Origin: Polynucleobacter necessarius
Lineage (GTDB): Bacteria > Pseudomonadota > Gammaproteobacteria > Burkholderiales > Burkholderiaceae
NCBI RefSeq assembly: GCF_900096765.1
Contig: NZ_LT615228.1
Location: 1,308,669 to 1,372,668, forward strand
Direction: 5' to 3'
DNA: 64,000 nucleotides
Below, in pieces: positions 29,709-41,077 of the stretch. The translations under genes and the position numbers were made by a program. How positions within the stretch are numbered: position 1 is the first letter of the stretch; each line of letters begins with the position of its first letter. A model generated the notes under the pieces. It ran no database searches, was not told where the DNA came from, and saw only the letters and a list, made by a program, of their open reading frames with translations.

Positions 29709-30167
29709 TTATTCGCTTCTAGTTTCGTTCGCAGAAAACAATTTCAGAATTGCCTCGCCATTACTGCGTGAGAAACATTTCTGTACCGCTTGATGGTAAG
29801 ACAACCATTGATAAGCCACATGCTCCCTAGGGGCTAATTGAACGGATGTTGCATCAGGTACCTCTAGAGCAAACCAGTGTTCAGTATTTTTGGTGACGCC
29901 AGGGGCATATCGAAAACGCCACTCTGGGTAAATTTCATACTCAATGTGATGATGTAAGTTGCGCAGTGCGCCAGATGGTAATTGCTCAACCGTAATGCCC
30001 GTTTCCTCAAATACCTCACGTTTAGCTGCAAAGGCTAGGTCTTCATTCGGGGTATCCAAACTGCCAGTAACAGACTGCCAAAACCCAGCGCGATCAGCAC
30101 GCTCTATCAATAAAACATCCCTATTCGATTTATAGATAACAACTAAAACCGAAATAGGGATTTTCAA
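29709..30167 (-). CDS. nudB: Dihydroneopterin triphosphate diphosphatase (Nudix)
   Basis: NudB removes pyrophosphate from dihydroneopterin triphosphate in folate synthesis. The Nudix box starts at GSLDTPNEDLAF and ends REVFEETGI, with one extra residue between the first Gly and Glu compared with the classic pattern. HIEYEIYPEWRFRYAPGVT is typical of NudB. The only plausible start is TTG 30167, because an in-frame stop precedes it and no ATG intervenes. It lies 22 bases after aspS, a common Burkholderiales neighbour. Confidence 0.86.
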   Translation of the reverse strand: MKIPISVLVVIYKSNRDVLLIERADRAGFWQSVTGSLDTPNEDLAFAAKREVFEETGITVEQLPSGALRNLHHHIEYEIYPEWRFRYAPGVTKNTEHWFALEVPDATSVQLAPREHVAYQWLSYHQAVQKCFSRSNGEAILKLFSANETRSE

Positions 30168-30189
30168 GATAGTTACTGCTTAGATTGTT

Positions 30190-31989
30190 TTATGCGGCAG
30201 GTGCAGCTTGGCGCAAGCGAATATGCAACTCACGTAACTGACGCTCATCCACCGGGCTAGGAGCTTGAGTAAGCAAGCACTGTGCACGCTGTGTTTTAGG
30301 AAAAGCAATCACATCGCGAATCGATTCAGCACCAGTCATCATGGTCACAATGCGATCGAGACCAAATGCAATACCGCCGTGCGGAGGCGCGCCATATTGA
30401 AGCACATCTAACAAGAAGCCAAATTTTGCTTGAGCTTCTTCAGCGCCAATCTTGACCGCACGGAATACTTGGCTTTGAACAGCTTCTTGGTGAATACGCA
30501 CAGAACCGCCACCGATTTCACTACCGTTCAGAACCATGTCGTAAGCCTTCGCCAAGCACTTACCGGGATCAGACTCCAAGTACTTCATGTGCTCATCTTT
30601 AGGGCTGGTAAATGGATGGTGGCAGGCAACCCAACGCGCCTCACCTTCGTCATAGTCAAACATGGGGAAATCCACAACCCACAACGGCTTCCAGCCTTCA
30701 GTGAAGAGACCGTGCTCCTTGCCCCAGGCAGAGTGACCAATACGTAAACGTAGATTACCAATTGCATCATTCACCACTTTTTCTTTATCTGCGCCGAAGA
30801 AAATAATGTCACCATCTTTTGCACCGGTCCGTTTCAAAATGCCTTCGATAGCAGCATCATGCAAATTCTTCACAATCGGTGATTGAAGTCCATTACGACC
30901 TTCAGAGACAGAGTTCACCTTGATCCAAGCCAAACCTTTTGCACCATAGATGCTGACAAACTGCGTATAATCATCGATCTCACTACGACTAATTTCAGCG
31001 CCGCCGGGCACGCACAGACCTACTACACGACCGCCTGCCTGATTAGCGGCGCCTGAGAAGACCTTGAAATCAACATCTTTCATCAAATCGGTTAATTCGG
31101 TGAATTCAAAATTCACGCGCAAGTCTGGCTTATCCGAACCAAAGCGTGCCATACCTTCTGAGTAGGGCATAGTTGGAAATGGATTAGGCAACTCAACATT
31201 CATCGTTTTCTTGAAAATATGACGAATCATGTTTTCAAAAAGGTTGCGAATTTCCATCTCATCTAAGAATGCAGTTTCACAGTCAATCTGGGTAAATTCA
31301 GGTTGACGGTCTGCACGCAAATCTTCATCGCGGAAACATTTAGTAATCTGATAGTAGCGATCAAATCCAGCCACCATCAATAACTGTTTAAACAACTGAG
31401 GAGATTGCGGCAAAGCAAAGAATTGACCATCATGCACACGAGATGGAACTAAGTAATCGCGCGCACCTTCTGGTGTGCTCTTAGTCAGCATCGGGGTTTC
31501 AATATCAATAAAGCCAGCATCATCTAAGTAGCGGCGGCACTCCATTGCTACGTTGTAGCGCAGGCGTAAATTCTTTTGCATTTGCGGACGACGCAAATCT
31601 AATACGCGATGCGTTAAACGTGTTGTCTCAGATAAATTCTCATCATCGAGTTGGAATGGTGGTGTAACAGAGGCATTCAGAATCACTAAGTTATGGCAAA
31701 GAATTTCTACCTTGCCGCTAACTAAATCAGTGTTTTCAGTGCCGGCAGGACGTGCACGCACCAAACCTTTAATCTGAATGCAGAACTCATTACGCACTTG
31801 CTCAGCAAGAGCAAACATCTCTGGACGATCGGGATCGCAAACCACCTGAACAAAGCCTTCACGGTCACGCAAGTCAATAAAGATCACGCCCCCATGGTCA
31901 CGACGACGATTAACCCATCCCGAGAGGGTGACTTCTTGACCAATCAGCGCATCGGTTACTTGGCCGCAATTATGGCTACGCATTGACAT
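30190..31989 (-). CDS. aspS: Aspartate--tRNA ligase
   Basis: This class IIb synthetase charges tRNA-Asp. The N-terminal OB anticodon-binding domain contains [20 protein letters not shown]. Motif 2 is [20 protein letters not shown] and motif 3 is [15 protein letters not shown] near the C-terminus. A bacterial GAD-type insertion lies between them. The length is 599 residues. AGGAA upstream of ATG 31989 supports that start; ATG 31983 is an alternative. It is flanked by a DUF502 gene and nudB on the same strand. Confidence 0.97.
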   Translation of the reverse strand: MSMRSHNCGQVTDALIGQEVTLSGWVNRRRDHGGVIFIDLRDREGFVQVVCDPDRPEMFALAEQVRNEFCIQIKGLVRARPAGTENTDLVSGKVEILCHNLVILNASVTPPFQLDDENLSETTRLTHRVLDLRRPQMQKNLRLRYNVAMECRRYLDDAGFIDIETPMLTKSTPEGARDYLVPSRVHDGQFFALPQSPQLFKQLLMVAGFDRYYQITKCFRDEDLRADRQPEFTQIDCETAFLDEMEIRNLFENMIRHIFKKTMNVELPNPFPTMPYSEGMARFGSDKPDLRVNFEFTELTDLMKDVDFKVFSGAANQAGGRVVGLCVPGGAEISRSEIDDYTQFVSIYGAKGLAWIKVNSVSEGRNGLQSPIVKNLHDAAIEGILKRTGAKDGDIIFFGADKEKVVNDAIGNLRLRIGHSAWGKEHGLFTEGWKPLWVVDFPMFDYDEGEARWVACHHPFTSPKDEHMKYLESDPGKCLAKAYDMVLNGSEIGGGSVRIHQEAVQSQVFRAVKIGAEEAQAKFGFLLDVLQYGAPPHGGIAFGLDRIVTMMTGAESIRDVIAFPKTQRAQCLLTQAPSPVDERQLRELHIRLRQAAPAA

Positions 31990-32005
31990 AACAATTTCCT
32001 ATAAA

Positions 32006-32659
32006 TCAAAAATGGTGTGGCGGCTCGAGAGAGGTCGAGCCACTAGAATTATTCGGTGGAACAGAGCCCATAGAGACAATATGCTTTAAAGCCTCTTCAA
32101 CACTCATATCTAATTCGATCGTTTGTGCACGAGGCACAATCATGAAAAATCCCGATGTGGGATTAGGTGTAGTAGGCAAAAAGACATTGACATAGCCTTC
32201 GCCCAATTTTGAAGTGACTTCTTTTGCAGGGGTTCCGGTCTGAAACGCGATTGCCCAAGAATCTGCGTGTGGATAACGAATTAATAAGGCCTTACTGAAG
32301 GCCTGACCACTACCCGAAAACAATGTAGATGAAACCTGCTGCACACTAGAATAAATTGAACGCACAACAGGAATGCGATTCACAAACTTATCCCACGCTT
32401 TTAACCACCATTGACCAGCAAAATTGATTGCCAATAATCCAGTTACCAAAATCACGGCAACTACAATCAAAATACCAACACCTGGTAATTCGCGGAAATG
32501 TTGAAGATCTGCAGCAAACTGCTGAGGGAAAATTGCGATGATGGCATGCATCACCGAACCAAAAACACCGTCGAGCAAGCCCAAGCCCCAAGTGATCACC
32601 CAAATAGTGACCGCCATGGGAGCCCATACGAGGATGCCAGCGATAAAGTATTTTTTCAT
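32006..32659 (-). CDS. DUF502 family inner-membrane protein
   Basis: The function is unknown. Two strong membrane segments are visible at residues 5-30 (GILVWAPMAVTIWVITWGLG) and 60-85 (GVGILIVVAVILVTGLLA), followed by the DUF502 signature NRIPVVRSIYSSVQQVSSTLF and a soluble C-terminal part with VFLPTTPNPTSGFFM. It has 217 residues. It is 16 bases upstream of aspS and 51 bases downstream of ubiB, a frequent betaproteobacterial arrangement that gives no clear functional clue. Confidence 0.88.
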   Translation of the reverse strand: MKKYFIAGILVWAPMAVTIWVITWGLGLLDGVFGSVMHAIIAIFPQQFAADLQHFRELPGVGILIVVAVILVTGLLAINFAGQWWLKAWDKFVNRIPVVRSIYSSVQQVSSTLFSGSGQAFSKALLIRYPHADSWAIAFQTGTPAKEVTSKLGEGYVNVFLPTTPNPTSGFFMIVPRAQTIELDMSVEEALKHIVSMGSVPPNNSSGSTSLEPPHHF

Positions 32660-32710
32660 GTGTTTGCCTAGCCAGCTATTTTAGCTGTACAGGAAGCAAT
32701 CGGCGAGACA

Positions 32711-34297
32711 TTAATAAATATGTAGGCCGATGATCAAAATTCCGACCAAAAACCCGCTGATGAAGAGTAAGGAGCCCACTAATAGATGGCTAGTACGCTT
32801 TTCTTGCTGCAAAAGGGCCTTCAACACCTCCAATTCGCCACTTTGGTCTTTTATTTGATGACGTCCCTGAGCTAAGCTATCAGCAAATAAGCGGGGCAAG
32901 GTGGGCAAAATCTTGGCCCAGGTAGGCGCCTCTTCCTTTAGGCCATCGAGCAATCCGCGCCAGCCAAGCTGCTGACTGACCCACTTTTCCAGAATCGGTT
33001 TAGCAGTCCTCCAGAGATCTAGGTCTGGGTCTAACTGACGGGCCAAACCTTCAACATTTAATAAAGTTTTCTGCAACAGTGTCAGTTGAGGCTGGATCTC
33101 CACTTTGAAGCGACGAGATGTCTGGAATAAGCGCATCAACACAATGCCTAGAGAAATCTCTTTCAAAGGGCGATCAAAGTAAGGCTCGCACACCGAGCGA
33201 ACTGCCCCCTCTAGTTCTTCTACGCGCGTATTGGCCGGCACCCAGCCAGACTCGATATGTAGCTCTGCAACCCGGCGGTAATCGCGATTAAAAAATGCCA
33301 AGAAATTCAGGGCTAGATAATTTTTATCGGACTCGCTTAAGGCGCCAACAATTCCAAAGTCCAAAGAAATGAACCGGCTAAAAGTTTCTGGCTCTAAGCT
33401 AATCATGATATTTCCGGGATGCATATCAGCATGGAAAAATCCGTACTCAAAAACTTGAGTGAAAAATATCTCTACGCCGTCAGCCGCCAACTTTTTAAAA
33501 TCAACGCCAGCAGCGCGTAGTTCGGCAGTACGTCCAATGGAAATGCCACGCATTCTCTCCATGACAATGACATTGGTATGGCAAAGATCCCAATACATTT
33601 CTGGAATCATGAGCTTTTTAGAATCCACAAAGTATCGACGTAATTGACTAGCGTTAGCTGCCTCGCGCATAAGATCTAACTCATCGTGCAAATAGGTATC
33701 GAATTCAGCTACGTTCTCACGCGGCTTCAAACGTCGACCATCTTCAGAGCTCTTCTCAATGACCTTGGCCAGGTCATACATTAAAGCCAGATCACCCTCA
33801 ACCACTGGCAGGATGCCAGGACGCAAAACTTTAATAGCAACTTCACGACCCTGCCACTCAGGATGTTTATCTGTTCCACGCAAAACACCAAAATGCACTT
33901 GAGCTACAGAGGCACTCGCAACTGGTGTTGCGTCAAAGCTAATGAATACCTCTTCAATAGATTGACCCAAATCTACTTCGATTAAGCGGCGAGACTCTTC
34001 ATTAGAGAATGGCGGAACTTGGTCTTGTAATTTGGCCAGCTCATTAGCAATATCTTCAGGCAATAAATCTCGGCGAGTAGACAACACTTGCCCAAACTTC
34101 ACAAAAATTGGGCCTAGCGCCTCTAGCGTGAGACGAATGCGCTCACCTCTTGAAAGCTTTGTACCAGGAGAGGTCCAGCAAACGACTGTCAGGAAACTAC
34201 GACCAATACCTGGCCTGAGCACATCGCGTAACAAAGGCAACAAGCCATAACGCCAAGCAGTAAAGAAAATAAAACTAAGACGAGCAATTCGACGCAC
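32711..34297 (-). CDS. ubiB: Ubiquinone biosynthesis atypical kinase/ATPase UbiB
   Basis: UbiB is a membrane-anchored ABC1/ADCK-family ATPase that supports the soluble Ubi complex. The invariant KxGQ motif is [16 protein letters not shown]; the A-rich loop is ASVAQVHFG; the nucleotide-binding lysine lies in [20 protein letters not shown] and LDFGIVG are the catalytic-like motifs. The C-terminus has two hydrophobic segments ([21 protein letters not shown]). It has 528 residues. The start codon is GTG at 34297, two bases after the ubiJ stop. Confidence 0.95.
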   Translation of the reverse strand: MRRIARLSFIFFTAWRYGLLPLLRDVLRPGIGRSFLTVVCWTSPGTKLSRGERIRLTLEALGPIFVKFGQVLSTRRDLLPEDIANELAKLQDQVPPFSNEESRRLIEVDLGQSIEEVFISFDATPVASASVAQVHFGVLRGTDKHPEWQGREVAIKVLRPGILPVVEGDLALMYDLAKVIEKSSEDGRRLKPRENVAEFDTYLHDELDLMREAANASQLRRYFVDSKKLMIPEMYWDLCHTNVIVMERMRGISIGRTAELRAAGVDFKKLAADGVEIFFTQVFEYGFFHADMHPGNIMISLEPETFSRFISLDFGIVGALSESDKNYLALNFLAFFNRDYRRVAELHIESGWVPANTRVEELEGAVRSVCEPYFDRPLKEISLGIVLMRLFQTSRRFKVEIQPQLTLLQKTLLNVEGLARQLDPDLDLWRTAKPILEKWVSQQLGWRGLLDGLKEEAPTWAKILPTLPRLFADSLAQGRHQIKDQSGELEVLKALLQQEKRTSHLLVGSLLFISGFLVGILIIGLHIY

Positions 34298-34299
34298 GA

Positions 34300-34920
34300 T
34301 TATTTAGCCTTTTGCTCTAGGAGTTGAATGCGTTTTTCCAGGCGGTCTACAGAGTCGCGCAAGTCATTTAATTCGGATTTACGAAGCACAAAGTCTCGCT
34401 TATTTAGTAGCACTTTCTTTTCTTCGCTAACATATTCCACTACATTGTCCAGTAAATCCCCGACGGCTGATCTACTGGCAGCAAGAAACTTTTTCCCTTG
34501 ACGTACAGCAAAGTTTGCAGGAGCATCCCCCATCACACGAGCAAGATCTTCTTCATATTCCCAGCGCACTTGACTGGCCAATCGTCCAATCAATTGTGCC
34601 AAATCTGCATCTCCAGTAATTTTGACGGCCTTGAATGCCTGCTCACGCAAATTTCCAGTACTAGCAGTTAATTTACCAAGGGCATCCGTAGTAATCTCCA
34701 AAGCTAAAGAGGGGGATTCGAGCTCTTGGATGGCAGTCAAAAATCCGTCGGTATCAATTTGAAAATACAAGCGCCCCAAAGGCATTTGGATTAATACCGT
34801 CTTATGGGCATGCTGAGCCAATTGCTCCCTTGCCCAGGGCTCAGCCGCAAGGACGTGATTAATAGCGCGACAAGCGGCGCCAGCAGCAAATGTATGAGTA
34901 GAAAAAGATAGTGTGTTCAT
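34300..34920 (-). CDS. ubiJ: Ubiquinone biosynthesis accessory factor UbiJ (SCP2 domain)
   Basis: UbiJ binds ubiquinone intermediates through an SCP2-like lipid pocket and scaffolds the Ubi complex with UbiK. The 206-residue protein has the SCP2 region at about residues 15-120 and a C-terminal coiled-coil segment rich in Lys, Glu and Leu ([20 protein letters not shown]). It precedes ubiB by two bases and lies near ubiE, the same ubiE-ubiJ-ubiB grouping as in E. coli but with a Tim44-domain gene inserted. Confidence 0.88.
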   Translation of the reverse strand: MNTLSFSTHTFAAGAACRAINHVLAAEPWAREQLAQHAHKTVLIQMPLGRLYFQIDTDGFLTAIQELESPSLALEITTDALGKLTASTGNLREQAFKAVKITGDADLAQLIGRLASQVRWEYEEDLARVMGDAPANFAVRQGKKFLAASRSAVGDLLDNVVEYVSEEKKVLLNKRDFVLRKSELNDLRDSVDRLEKRIQLLEQKAK

Positions 34921-34926
34921 GAGTGT

Positions 34927-34953
34927 AAAAAACCCGCACTAGTGCGGGTTTTC
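34927..34953 (-). terminator. Rho-independent terminator after the Tim44-domain gene
   Basis: A perfect palindrome (aacccgcact / agtgcgggtt) is followed on the minus strand by a run of six T. It sits between the Tim44-domain gene and ubiJ, so ubiJ-ubiB need either read-through or their own promoter. Confidence 0.85.
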
Positions 34954-34973
34954 CAACGGAAAGTACCTAAAGC

Positions 34974-35894
34974 TTAAACCAACTGGGTGATACCCGCCAA
35001 GACCCAGCCTCCAGGGCCCTCAACTGGCTTGCTCAGATTCCATATTTCAGAGAAATCACTCGCCGGCGCACCTGCTTGCTCGCGAATAATACCGCTAAAC
35101 TGAACACTACAGAAATAATGGCCCAGATTCATTTCAATACCCAACAGCCTAGCATTAATGGTAATCACGTCAGTTTGATTGGCACTGTCAGTTCTTCCTG
35201 CCAAATCTTGTGAAATAGTGGCAAACATCTCTGGAGTAGTGAACTCGCGCAGGGAATTTAAATCACCTAAATCCCAGGCGTTTTGCAAGGTGACAAAGTA
35301 TTGCTTTGCATTCTCTAAAAAAGTATGCTCATCAAAACCTGGCGGCAAAGTCGATTCAAACTTTTCCGGCTCGGAACTAACGCCGCCAAATGCATTTGCT
35401 GCCGGCGTAAAACCAGGCTCCTGTCTTGGTTGATCTAACCTAGCGCGCTGCAGGGCTGTAGAACTCAAGGCATTCGAATTTTGACCAAGCCCTGAAAAAG
35501 CAGGAAGTAGTTTGCGAATAATGAATATGATGGCAAAACCAGCCAACACGGCAATTAACAAACCAGTAATCAGCGATGAAGCTGCTTCACCTAAGCCAAA
35601 GTGCGACAAAAGATAGCCGATACCCAAACCAGCGGCTAAGCCACCCAAGATACCACCCATGCCACCAAAGCGACTAGGAGCTGGCGCTTGCGGAGCCGAA
35701 GGCGTTGGGGTAGCTGATTGAGCTTGGTTATTTTGCACAGGCTTTTGTACAGGGGCAGCCTGTTTCTGAATTGGAGCACTTGGTGCGCGCCCAAAACTTC
35801 TACCACCACCTAAACGTCCCGCCTCAACATGACTAATTGATGTGAAAACTAAAATCATGCTTAAGAAAACTGATTTGAAAAAATGTTTTTTCAT
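34974..35894 (-). CDS. Tim44-like domain membrane protein
   Basis: The function is unknown in bacteria; the C-terminal domain resembles the lipid-binding part of mitochondrial Tim44. A signal peptide covers residues 1-25 (ending HVEA), then a Gly-, Ala-, Pro- and Gln-rich linker, a Gly-rich hydrophobic segment, a transmembrane helix (SSLITGLLIAVLAGFAIIFII), and the Tim44-like domain at about residues 190-306. AAGGGG precedes ATG 35894. It lies between ubiE and ubiJ and has its own terminator. Confidence 0.88.
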   Translation of the reverse strand: MKKHFFKSVFLSMILVFTSISHVEAGRLGGGRSFGRAPSAPIQKQAAPVQKPVQNNQAQSATPTPSAPQAPAPSRFGGMGGILGGLAAGLGIGYLLSHFGLGEAASSLITGLLIAVLAGFAIIFIIRKLLPAFSGLGQNSNALSSTALQRARLDQPRQEPGFTPAANAFGGVSSEPEKFESTLPPGFDEHTFLENAKQYFVTLQNAWDLGDLNSLREFTTPEMFATISQDLAGRTDSANQTDVITINARLLGIEMNLGHYFCSVQFSGIIREQAGAPASDFSEIWNLSKPVEGPGGWVLAGITQLV

Positions 35895-35962
35895 TTTTTA
35901 CCCCTTTCTTTGATAGCCACCTTATTTCTCTAGTCTTTAAGAGTTTAAAAACTATACAACTG

Positions 35963-36706
35963 TCAGTATTTAATACCAATATGCAGGGCTACGATACCCC
36001 CTGTCATCCTATGGGTTTCAACCTCATCAAAGCCCACACCTAACATCATGTCTTTCAAAGTCTCAGCATCCGGATGCATGCGAATAGACTCTGCCAGGTA
36101 TCTATAACTCTCAGAGTCTTGTGCAATCTTTTCACCCAGCCAAGGCAAGACCTTAAATGAGTAAGCATCATATGCAGGCTGCAAAAAGGTATCTGGCTTA
36201 GAAAACTCCAATACCAGTACTCTTCCGCCCGCCTTAATGACTCGACACATTTCACCGAGAGCAACTTCTTTGTGCGTCATATTGCGCAAACCAAAAGCAA
36301 CAGTAACTACGTCGAAATGGTTGTTAGGAAACGGGATTTTCTCTGCATCAAACTGAACGCAAGGCAAAGCTAAGCCTCGATCGAGCAATCGATCACGCCC
36401 AACACCCAACATGGAAGCATTGATATCGCTTAACCAAACCTGGGCCTCGGGATTGCAACCCCAGTCAGCAGCCTTGGCAAAGGCAGCCGCTAAATCTCCA
36501 GTGCCACCTGCGATGTCTAAGATCTTTTGACCAGGGCGAACGTTGGCTCGCGCAATCGTAATTTTTTTCCAAACACGATGCAGACCAAATGACATTAAAT
36601 CATTCATCACATCGTACTTACTAGCTACCGAATGAAAAACCTGGGCAACTTTGCCAGCCTTTTCAGCCTCATCAACACTTTGATATCCGAAGTGAGTTTT
36701 ACTCAT
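35963..36706 (-). CDS. ubiE: Ubiquinone/menaquinone biosynthesis C-methyltransferase
   Basis: UbiE methylates the ring of 2-methoxy-6-polyprenyl-benzoquinol using SAM. It opens [20 protein letters not shown], then [22 protein letters not shown], the SAM loop [16 protein letters not shown], and [14 protein letters not shown] and VLVLEFSKP, all diagnostic. Starting at ATG 36706 it has 247 residues; an upstream in-frame TTG at 36721 is rejected. The ATG overlaps the DUF971 stop (TAATG), so translation is coupled to the gene upstream. Confidence 0.95.
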   Translation of the reverse strand: MSKTHFGYQSVDEAEKAGKVAQVFHSVASKYDVMNDLMSFGLHRVWKKITIARANVRPGQKILDIAGGTGDLAAAFAKAADWGCNPEAQVWLSDINASMLGVGRDRLLDRGLALPCVQFDAEKIPFPNNHFDVVTVAFGLRNMTHKEVALGEMCRVIKAGGRVLVLEFSKPDTFLQPAYDAYSFKVLPWLGEKIAQDSESYRYLAESIRMHPDAETLKDMMLGVGFDEVETHRMTGGIVALHIGIKY

Positions 36707-37104
36707 TAATGACTTCCACAAGAATGGCCATGCGAATGTCCTGCTTGCGCCATTGGCGCATCTCGATCAAGACCTGCAGCAGCTAATTTATCTAAATACT
36801 CTTTCCAAACTTGCTCTTGGTTCTCACATAGAAAGCGCAAGTAATCCCATGAATATAGTCCTGAGTCATGCCCGTCAGAAAAGCTAGGCTTCAAAGCGTA
36901 ATGGCCAACAGGCTCAAGATTAGCGATTAACACATCGCGTTTTCCGGTTTGCAAAGTCTCTTGTCCAAGGCCGTGGCTTTGCACTTCCGCTGAAGGCGAA
37001 ACCACTCTGAGCAACTCAAAAGACAAACGGTAAATTTGGCCATCTTCATAGGCAAGCTCTAATACTTTGGATTGCTGATGAACCACGATATTGATTGGAA
37101 TCAT
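36706..37104 (-). CDS. DUF971 (gamma-butyrobetaine hydroxylase-like N-terminal) domain protein with His-rich tail
   Basis: The 132-residue protein carries a DUF971 domain ([20 protein letters not shown] and [25 protein letters not shown]). Its exact role is unknown; the domain is found in Fe-S-related and hydroxylase proteins. The C-terminus is [14 protein letters not shown], a likely metal-binding tail. Both ends overlap neighbours by one base in TAATG junctions: with the large FAD/Fe-S dehydrogenase upstream and with ubiE downstream. Confidence 0.85.
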   Translation of the reverse strand: MIPINIVVHQQSKVLELAYEDGQIYRLSFELLRVVSPSAEVQSHGLGQETLQTGKRDVLIANLEPVGHYALKPSFSDGHDSGLYSWDYLRFLCENQEQVWKEYLDKLAAAGLDRDAPMAQAGHSHGHSCGSH

Positions 37105-40100
37105 TAAACCAAGACCCTTTCGATGCCGCCTTGATTTGCTTTAGCAACGTAATCTTGCATCCAGTTATCGCCCAGCAATTTTTGGGCCATTTCAACAACA
37201 ATGTAATCCGCAGTGGTATCGCTATCAGCATCAAAACGAGTGAGGCCCTGCAAGCAAGATGGGCAGCTAGTAAGCACTTTTACATCGCCAGTGAAATCAC
37301 CCTTGCGCAAATCATTTGCACCCTTTTCCATTTCGATTTGTTTTCTGAAACGTACTTGGGTGGAAATATCGGGGCGTGTCACAGCCAAAGTGCCGGACTC
37401 TCCACAGCAGCGATCATTTTTTGCAATCGCCTTACCACCTTCCACCTGAATGAGCTCGTTTACAGTCTTGAGGGGATCTTGCAACTTCATTGGCGAGTGG
37501 CATGGATCGTGATACATATATTTCACACCAGTTACACCTGAGAGCTTGACACCCTTCTCAGCCAAGAACTCATGAATATCAATGATTCGGCAACCTGGGA
37601 AAATTTGCTCAAACTGATAGCCGGCCAACTGGTCATAACAAGTGCCGCAAGAAACCACAACCGTCTTGATATCTAAATAGTTCAAGGTATTAGCAACTCG
37701 GTGGAATAACACCCGATTGTCGGTAATCATCTTCTCGGCTTTATCAAAGTCGCCATTACCGCGTTGTGGGTAGCCACAGCAAAGATAGCCAGGGGGCAAG
37801 ACAGTTTGAACGCCGACATTCCAAAGCATTGCCTGAGTCGCCAAACCTACCTGAGAGAACAGTCGCTCAGAGCCACAACCTGGGAAATAAAACACGGCTT
37901 CAGTATCGGCAGAAGTTGTCTTTGGATCACGAATAATAGGTACATAGTTCGCATCTTCAATATCAAGAAGTGCACGCGCTGTTTTCTTGGGCAAGTTTCC
38001 AGGCATCTTCTTATTCACAAAGAAAATCACCTGCTCTTTGATGCTTGGTTTACCTACAGTTGCAGGAGGGTGGGCAGTTTGCTGTTTTGCAAACTTACGC
38101 AAGACATCATTACCTAGGCGCTGCAACTTGTAGCCCCAGCCAATCATGGTCTTGCGAGCTAAATGAATTGACTCTGGGCTAGTGGCGTTCAAGAAGAACA
38201 TCGATGCTGCAGTTCCTGGATTGAAACGCTGTTGACCCATCTTGCGCAAGAGATTGCGCATATTCATGGTGACATCACCAAAGTCAATCTTGACCGGGCA
38301 AGGGGTTAAACACTTGTGACAGACAGTGCAGTGCGCAGCCACATCATCAAACATTTCCCAGTGGCGAATGGATACGCCACGACGAGTTTGCTCTTCATAT
38401 AAGAAGGCTTCAATGAGCAATGAAGTTGCTAAAATCTTATCGCGTGGGCTATACAGCAAATTAGCACGTGGTACATGGGTAGAGCAAACTGGCTTGCACT
38501 TACCGCAACGCAAGCAATCTTTGACGCTATCAGCGATAGCACCAATATCACTTTGCTGCATAATGATTGATTCGTGACCCATCAATCCAAAGCTAGGGGT
38601 ATAAGCCATGCTCAGATCAGCATGTGGCATCAATTTGCCTTTGTTAAAGCGCCCTTCTGGATCAACGCGATTTTTGTAGCTGCGGAAATCTTTTAATTCA
38701 GCCTCAGTTAAATACTCTAGCTTAGTGATACCAATACCATGCTCACCAGAGATCACACCGTCTAATGAACGCGCCAACTTCATAATGCGATCTACAGCAC
38801 GATGCGCGTCTTGCAACATCTCATAGTCATCAGAGTTCACTGGAATATTGGTGTGCACATTACCGTCACCAGCATGCATGTGCAAGGCAACGAATACACG
38901 CTTGCGCAAAATATTCTTATGAATGGCCTCTAACTCGGCAAGGATTGGTTCAAATGCCAAACCACCAAAAATAATACGTAGCTCAGAACGAACTTCATCT
39001 TTCCAAGAGGCGCGCAAACTATAGTTTTGTAACTGCGGGAAATAAGTATCCATCTGGGTGAGCCAATCAGCCCAGCGAGTACGCACCTTAGCGATTAACT
39101 CCAAAGCCTGTTGAACACGGTCACCCAAGATCTCAGCAGTTGGAATCTCATAATCATCTTCACTCTTACCCAATGGCAGAGCATTTTTCTTTAAAAAGAC
39201 CTCTAAGCCATCCAAAACTTGTAACTTATTTTTAAGAGATAACTCAATATTGATGCGATCAATACCATCGGTGTACTCACCCATCCGTGGCAATGGAATC
39301 ACAACGTCTTCGTTAATCTTGAAAGCATTAGTGTGACGCGCAATGGCTGCCGTACGCGCACGGTCTAACCAGAACTTTTTACGCGCCTCAGCACTCACTG
39401 CTACGAAGCCTTCGCCAACGCGTAGGTTAGCCATCCGAACTACTTCGCTGGTAGCGGCAGCAACAGCTTCCTCATCATCACCAGCAATATCGCCAATCAA
39501 GACCATCTTTGGCAGGCTATTGCGCTTTGATTTAGTGGAATACCCAACTGCTCTTAAGTAACGATCATCTAAATGCTCAAGGCCAGCCAAAATAGGACCA
39601 CCCTGCTTGCTTAATCCATCTAGATGAGCCTTGATTTCGACAATACTTGGAATGGCTTCGCGCGCTTGACCAAAAAACTCTAGGCAAACCGTGCGCATGT
39701 ACCTAGGCATGCGATGCAATACCCAAGTTGCGCTAGTAATCAAACCATCGCAACCCTCTTTTTGTACGCCGGGCAAGCCGGATAAAAATTTATCTGTAAC
39801 GTCTTTACCCAAGCCTTCTTTGCGGAAACGCTTACCTTCAACTTCCAATAATTCTGTCTTGAGAATACGTTGACCAGGCTCGCTAAGACCATCAGACCAA
39901 GTGAGTTGAAAACGCACTTTCTCAACATCATGAATCTTGCCAAGGTTGTGCTCAAGACGCTCGATATCTAACCAGTTACCTTCAGGGTCAACCATGCGCC
40001 AGCTAGCTAAATTATCTAAAGCAGTTCCCCAAAGAACTGCTTTTTTGCCGCCAGCATTCATGGCGATATTTCCGCCAATGCAGCTTGCATCAGCAGAAGT

Positions 40101-40943
40101 AGGATCAACAGCAAATACGAGGCCAGCATGCTCAGCAGCATCCGAGACACGACGCGTTACAACGCCAGCACCAGTGAAGATAGTAGAAACTTCACGGTCT
40201 AAACCAGGTAATTTCTTTGACTTGACGCTGCCGATATCTTGCAACTTCTCAGTGTTAATCACTGCAGACATGGCATAGAGAGGAATGGCACCGCCGGTAT
40301 AGCCGGTGCCGCCTCCACGCGGAATAATGGTCAGACCTAATTCCACGCAAGCTTTTACCAAACCAGGAATTTCAGATTCATAGTCAGGCTTTAAAACGAC
40401 TAATGGAAACTCAACTCGCCAGTCAGTTGCATCAGTCACATGCGCTGCACGCGATACACCATCAAAACAAATATTGTCACTAGCGGTATGACGGCCTAAC
40501 TCTTTGCGGGCACGCTTGCGAATTTGCTCAACCTCTTTAAAACCATCTTCAAAATTTTCAATCGCGCGGTAGGCAGCGCTTAATAAAATTTCTACTTGGT
40601 CTGCAGAGTCACCGTTGTTGCGCTTTTTCACTTCACCTAAGCGATGCCAAAGGGCATCAATCAACTGCTTACGGCGACTAGGGTTATCTAGCAAGTCATC
40701 TTGCAAAAATGGGTTACGTTGAACGACCCAGATATCGCCCAGAATTTCGAATAGCATGCGGGCGGAACGGCCAGTCCGGCGCACACTGCGGAGATCATTC
40801 AGAACGCGCCATGACTCCTCGCCCAACAGGCGAATGACAATTTCTCGGTCAGAAAAGGAGGTGTAGTTGTAGGGAATTTCACGAAGACGGGGAGATCCCG
40901 CCTCAGCATCCAACAACTGGTTCAAAGCTAATGGTGCGTTCAT
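37104..40943 (-). CDS. Large FAD-linked, 4Fe-4S dehydrogenase (DUF3683 / GlcD-like / CCG fusion)
   Basis: A 1279-residue fusion resembling a GlcD-type FAD 2-hydroxyacid dehydrogenase joined to a GlpC/GlcF-type iron-sulfur subunit. Order: DUF3683 N-terminal domain (about 1-130), PCMH-type FAD domain ([27 protein letters not shown]), FAD-oxidase C domain ([29 protein letters not shown]), a 4Fe-4S pair near 808 and 871 ([24 protein letters not shown]), and two CCG domains ([40 protein letters not shown]). The substrate is unknown; a 2-hydroxyacid such as D-lactate or D-2-hydroxyglutarate is a family-based guess. It probably donates electrons to ubiquinone. Stop overlaps the DUF971 start. Confidence 0.88.
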   Translation of the reverse strand: MNAPLALNQLLDAEAGSPRLREIPYNYTSFSDREIVIRLLGEESWRVLNDLRSVRRTGRSARMLFEILGDIWVVQRNPFLQDDLLDNPSRRKQLIDALWHRLGEVKKRNNGDSADQVEILLSAAYRAIENFEDGFKEVEQIRKRARKELGRHTASDNICFDGVSRAAHVTDATDWRVEFPLVVLKPDYESEIPGLVKACVELGLTIIPRGGGTGYTGGAIPLYAMSAVINTEKLQDIGSVKSKKLPGLDREVSTIFTGAGVVTRRVSDAAEHAGLVFAVDPTSADASCIGGNIAMNAGGKKAVLWGTALDNLASWRMVDPEGNWLDIERLEHNLGKIHDVEKVRFQLTWSDGLSEPGQRILKTELLEVEGKRFRKEGLGKDVTDKFLSGLPGVQKEGCDGLITSATWVLHRMPRYMRTVCLEFFGQAREAIPSIVEIKAHLDGLSKQGGPILAGLEHLDDRYLRAVGYSTKSKRNSLPKMVLIGDIAGDDEEAVAAATSEVVRMANLRVGEGFVAVSAEARKKFWLDRARTAAIARHTNAFKINEDVVIPLPRMGEYTDGIDRINIELSLKNKLQVLDGLEVFLKKNALPLGKSEDDYEIPTAEILGDRVQQALELIAKVRTRWADWLTQMDTYFPQLQNYSLRASWKDEVRSELRIIFGGLAFEPILAELEAIHKNILRKRVFVALHMHAGDGNVHTNIPVNSDDYEMLQDAHRAVDRIMKLARSLDGVISGEHGIGITKLEYLTEAELKDFRSYKNRVDPEGRFNKGKLMPHADLSMAYTPSFGLMGHESIIMQQSDIGAIADSVKDCLRCGKCKPVCSTHVPRANLLYSPRDKILATSLLIEAFLYEEQTRRGVSIRHWEMFDDVAAHCTVCHKCLTPCPVKIDFGDVTMNMRNLLRKMGQQRFNPGTAASMFFLNATSPESIHLARKTMIGWGYKLQRLGNDVLRKFAKQQTAHPPATVGKPSIKEQVIFFVNKKMPGNLPKKTARALLDIEDANYVPIIRDPKTTSADTEAVFYFPGCGSERLFSQVGLATQAMLWNVGVQTVLPPGYLCCGYPQRGNGDFDKAEKMITDNRVLFHRVANTLNYLDIKTVVVSCGTCYDQLAGYQFEQIFPGCRIIDIHEFLAEKGVKLSGVTGVKYMYHDPCHSPMKLQDPLKTVNELIQVEGGKAIAKNDRCCGESGTLAVTRPDISTQVRFRKQIEMEKGANDLRKGDFTGDVKVLTSCPSCLQGLTRFDADSDTTADYIVVEMAQKLLGDNWMQDYVAKANQGGIERVLV

Positions 40944-41077
40944 AGCGACATATTTGATAAATAAGCATTTTAAATGAGCGAACCTGATAGTGGCAGGAAA
41001 CCAAGAAAGTTGCTGTCCGTAGACATAAACCCTTGCAAATCTAAGGGCTTAGGAGCCATCCGTGGTACGCTCATTGG

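Noticed and set aside
37095..37541. A 148-codon plus-strand frame opposite the large dehydrogenase
   Set aside because: It is antisense to the conserved Fe-S C-terminal region and has no recognisable features.
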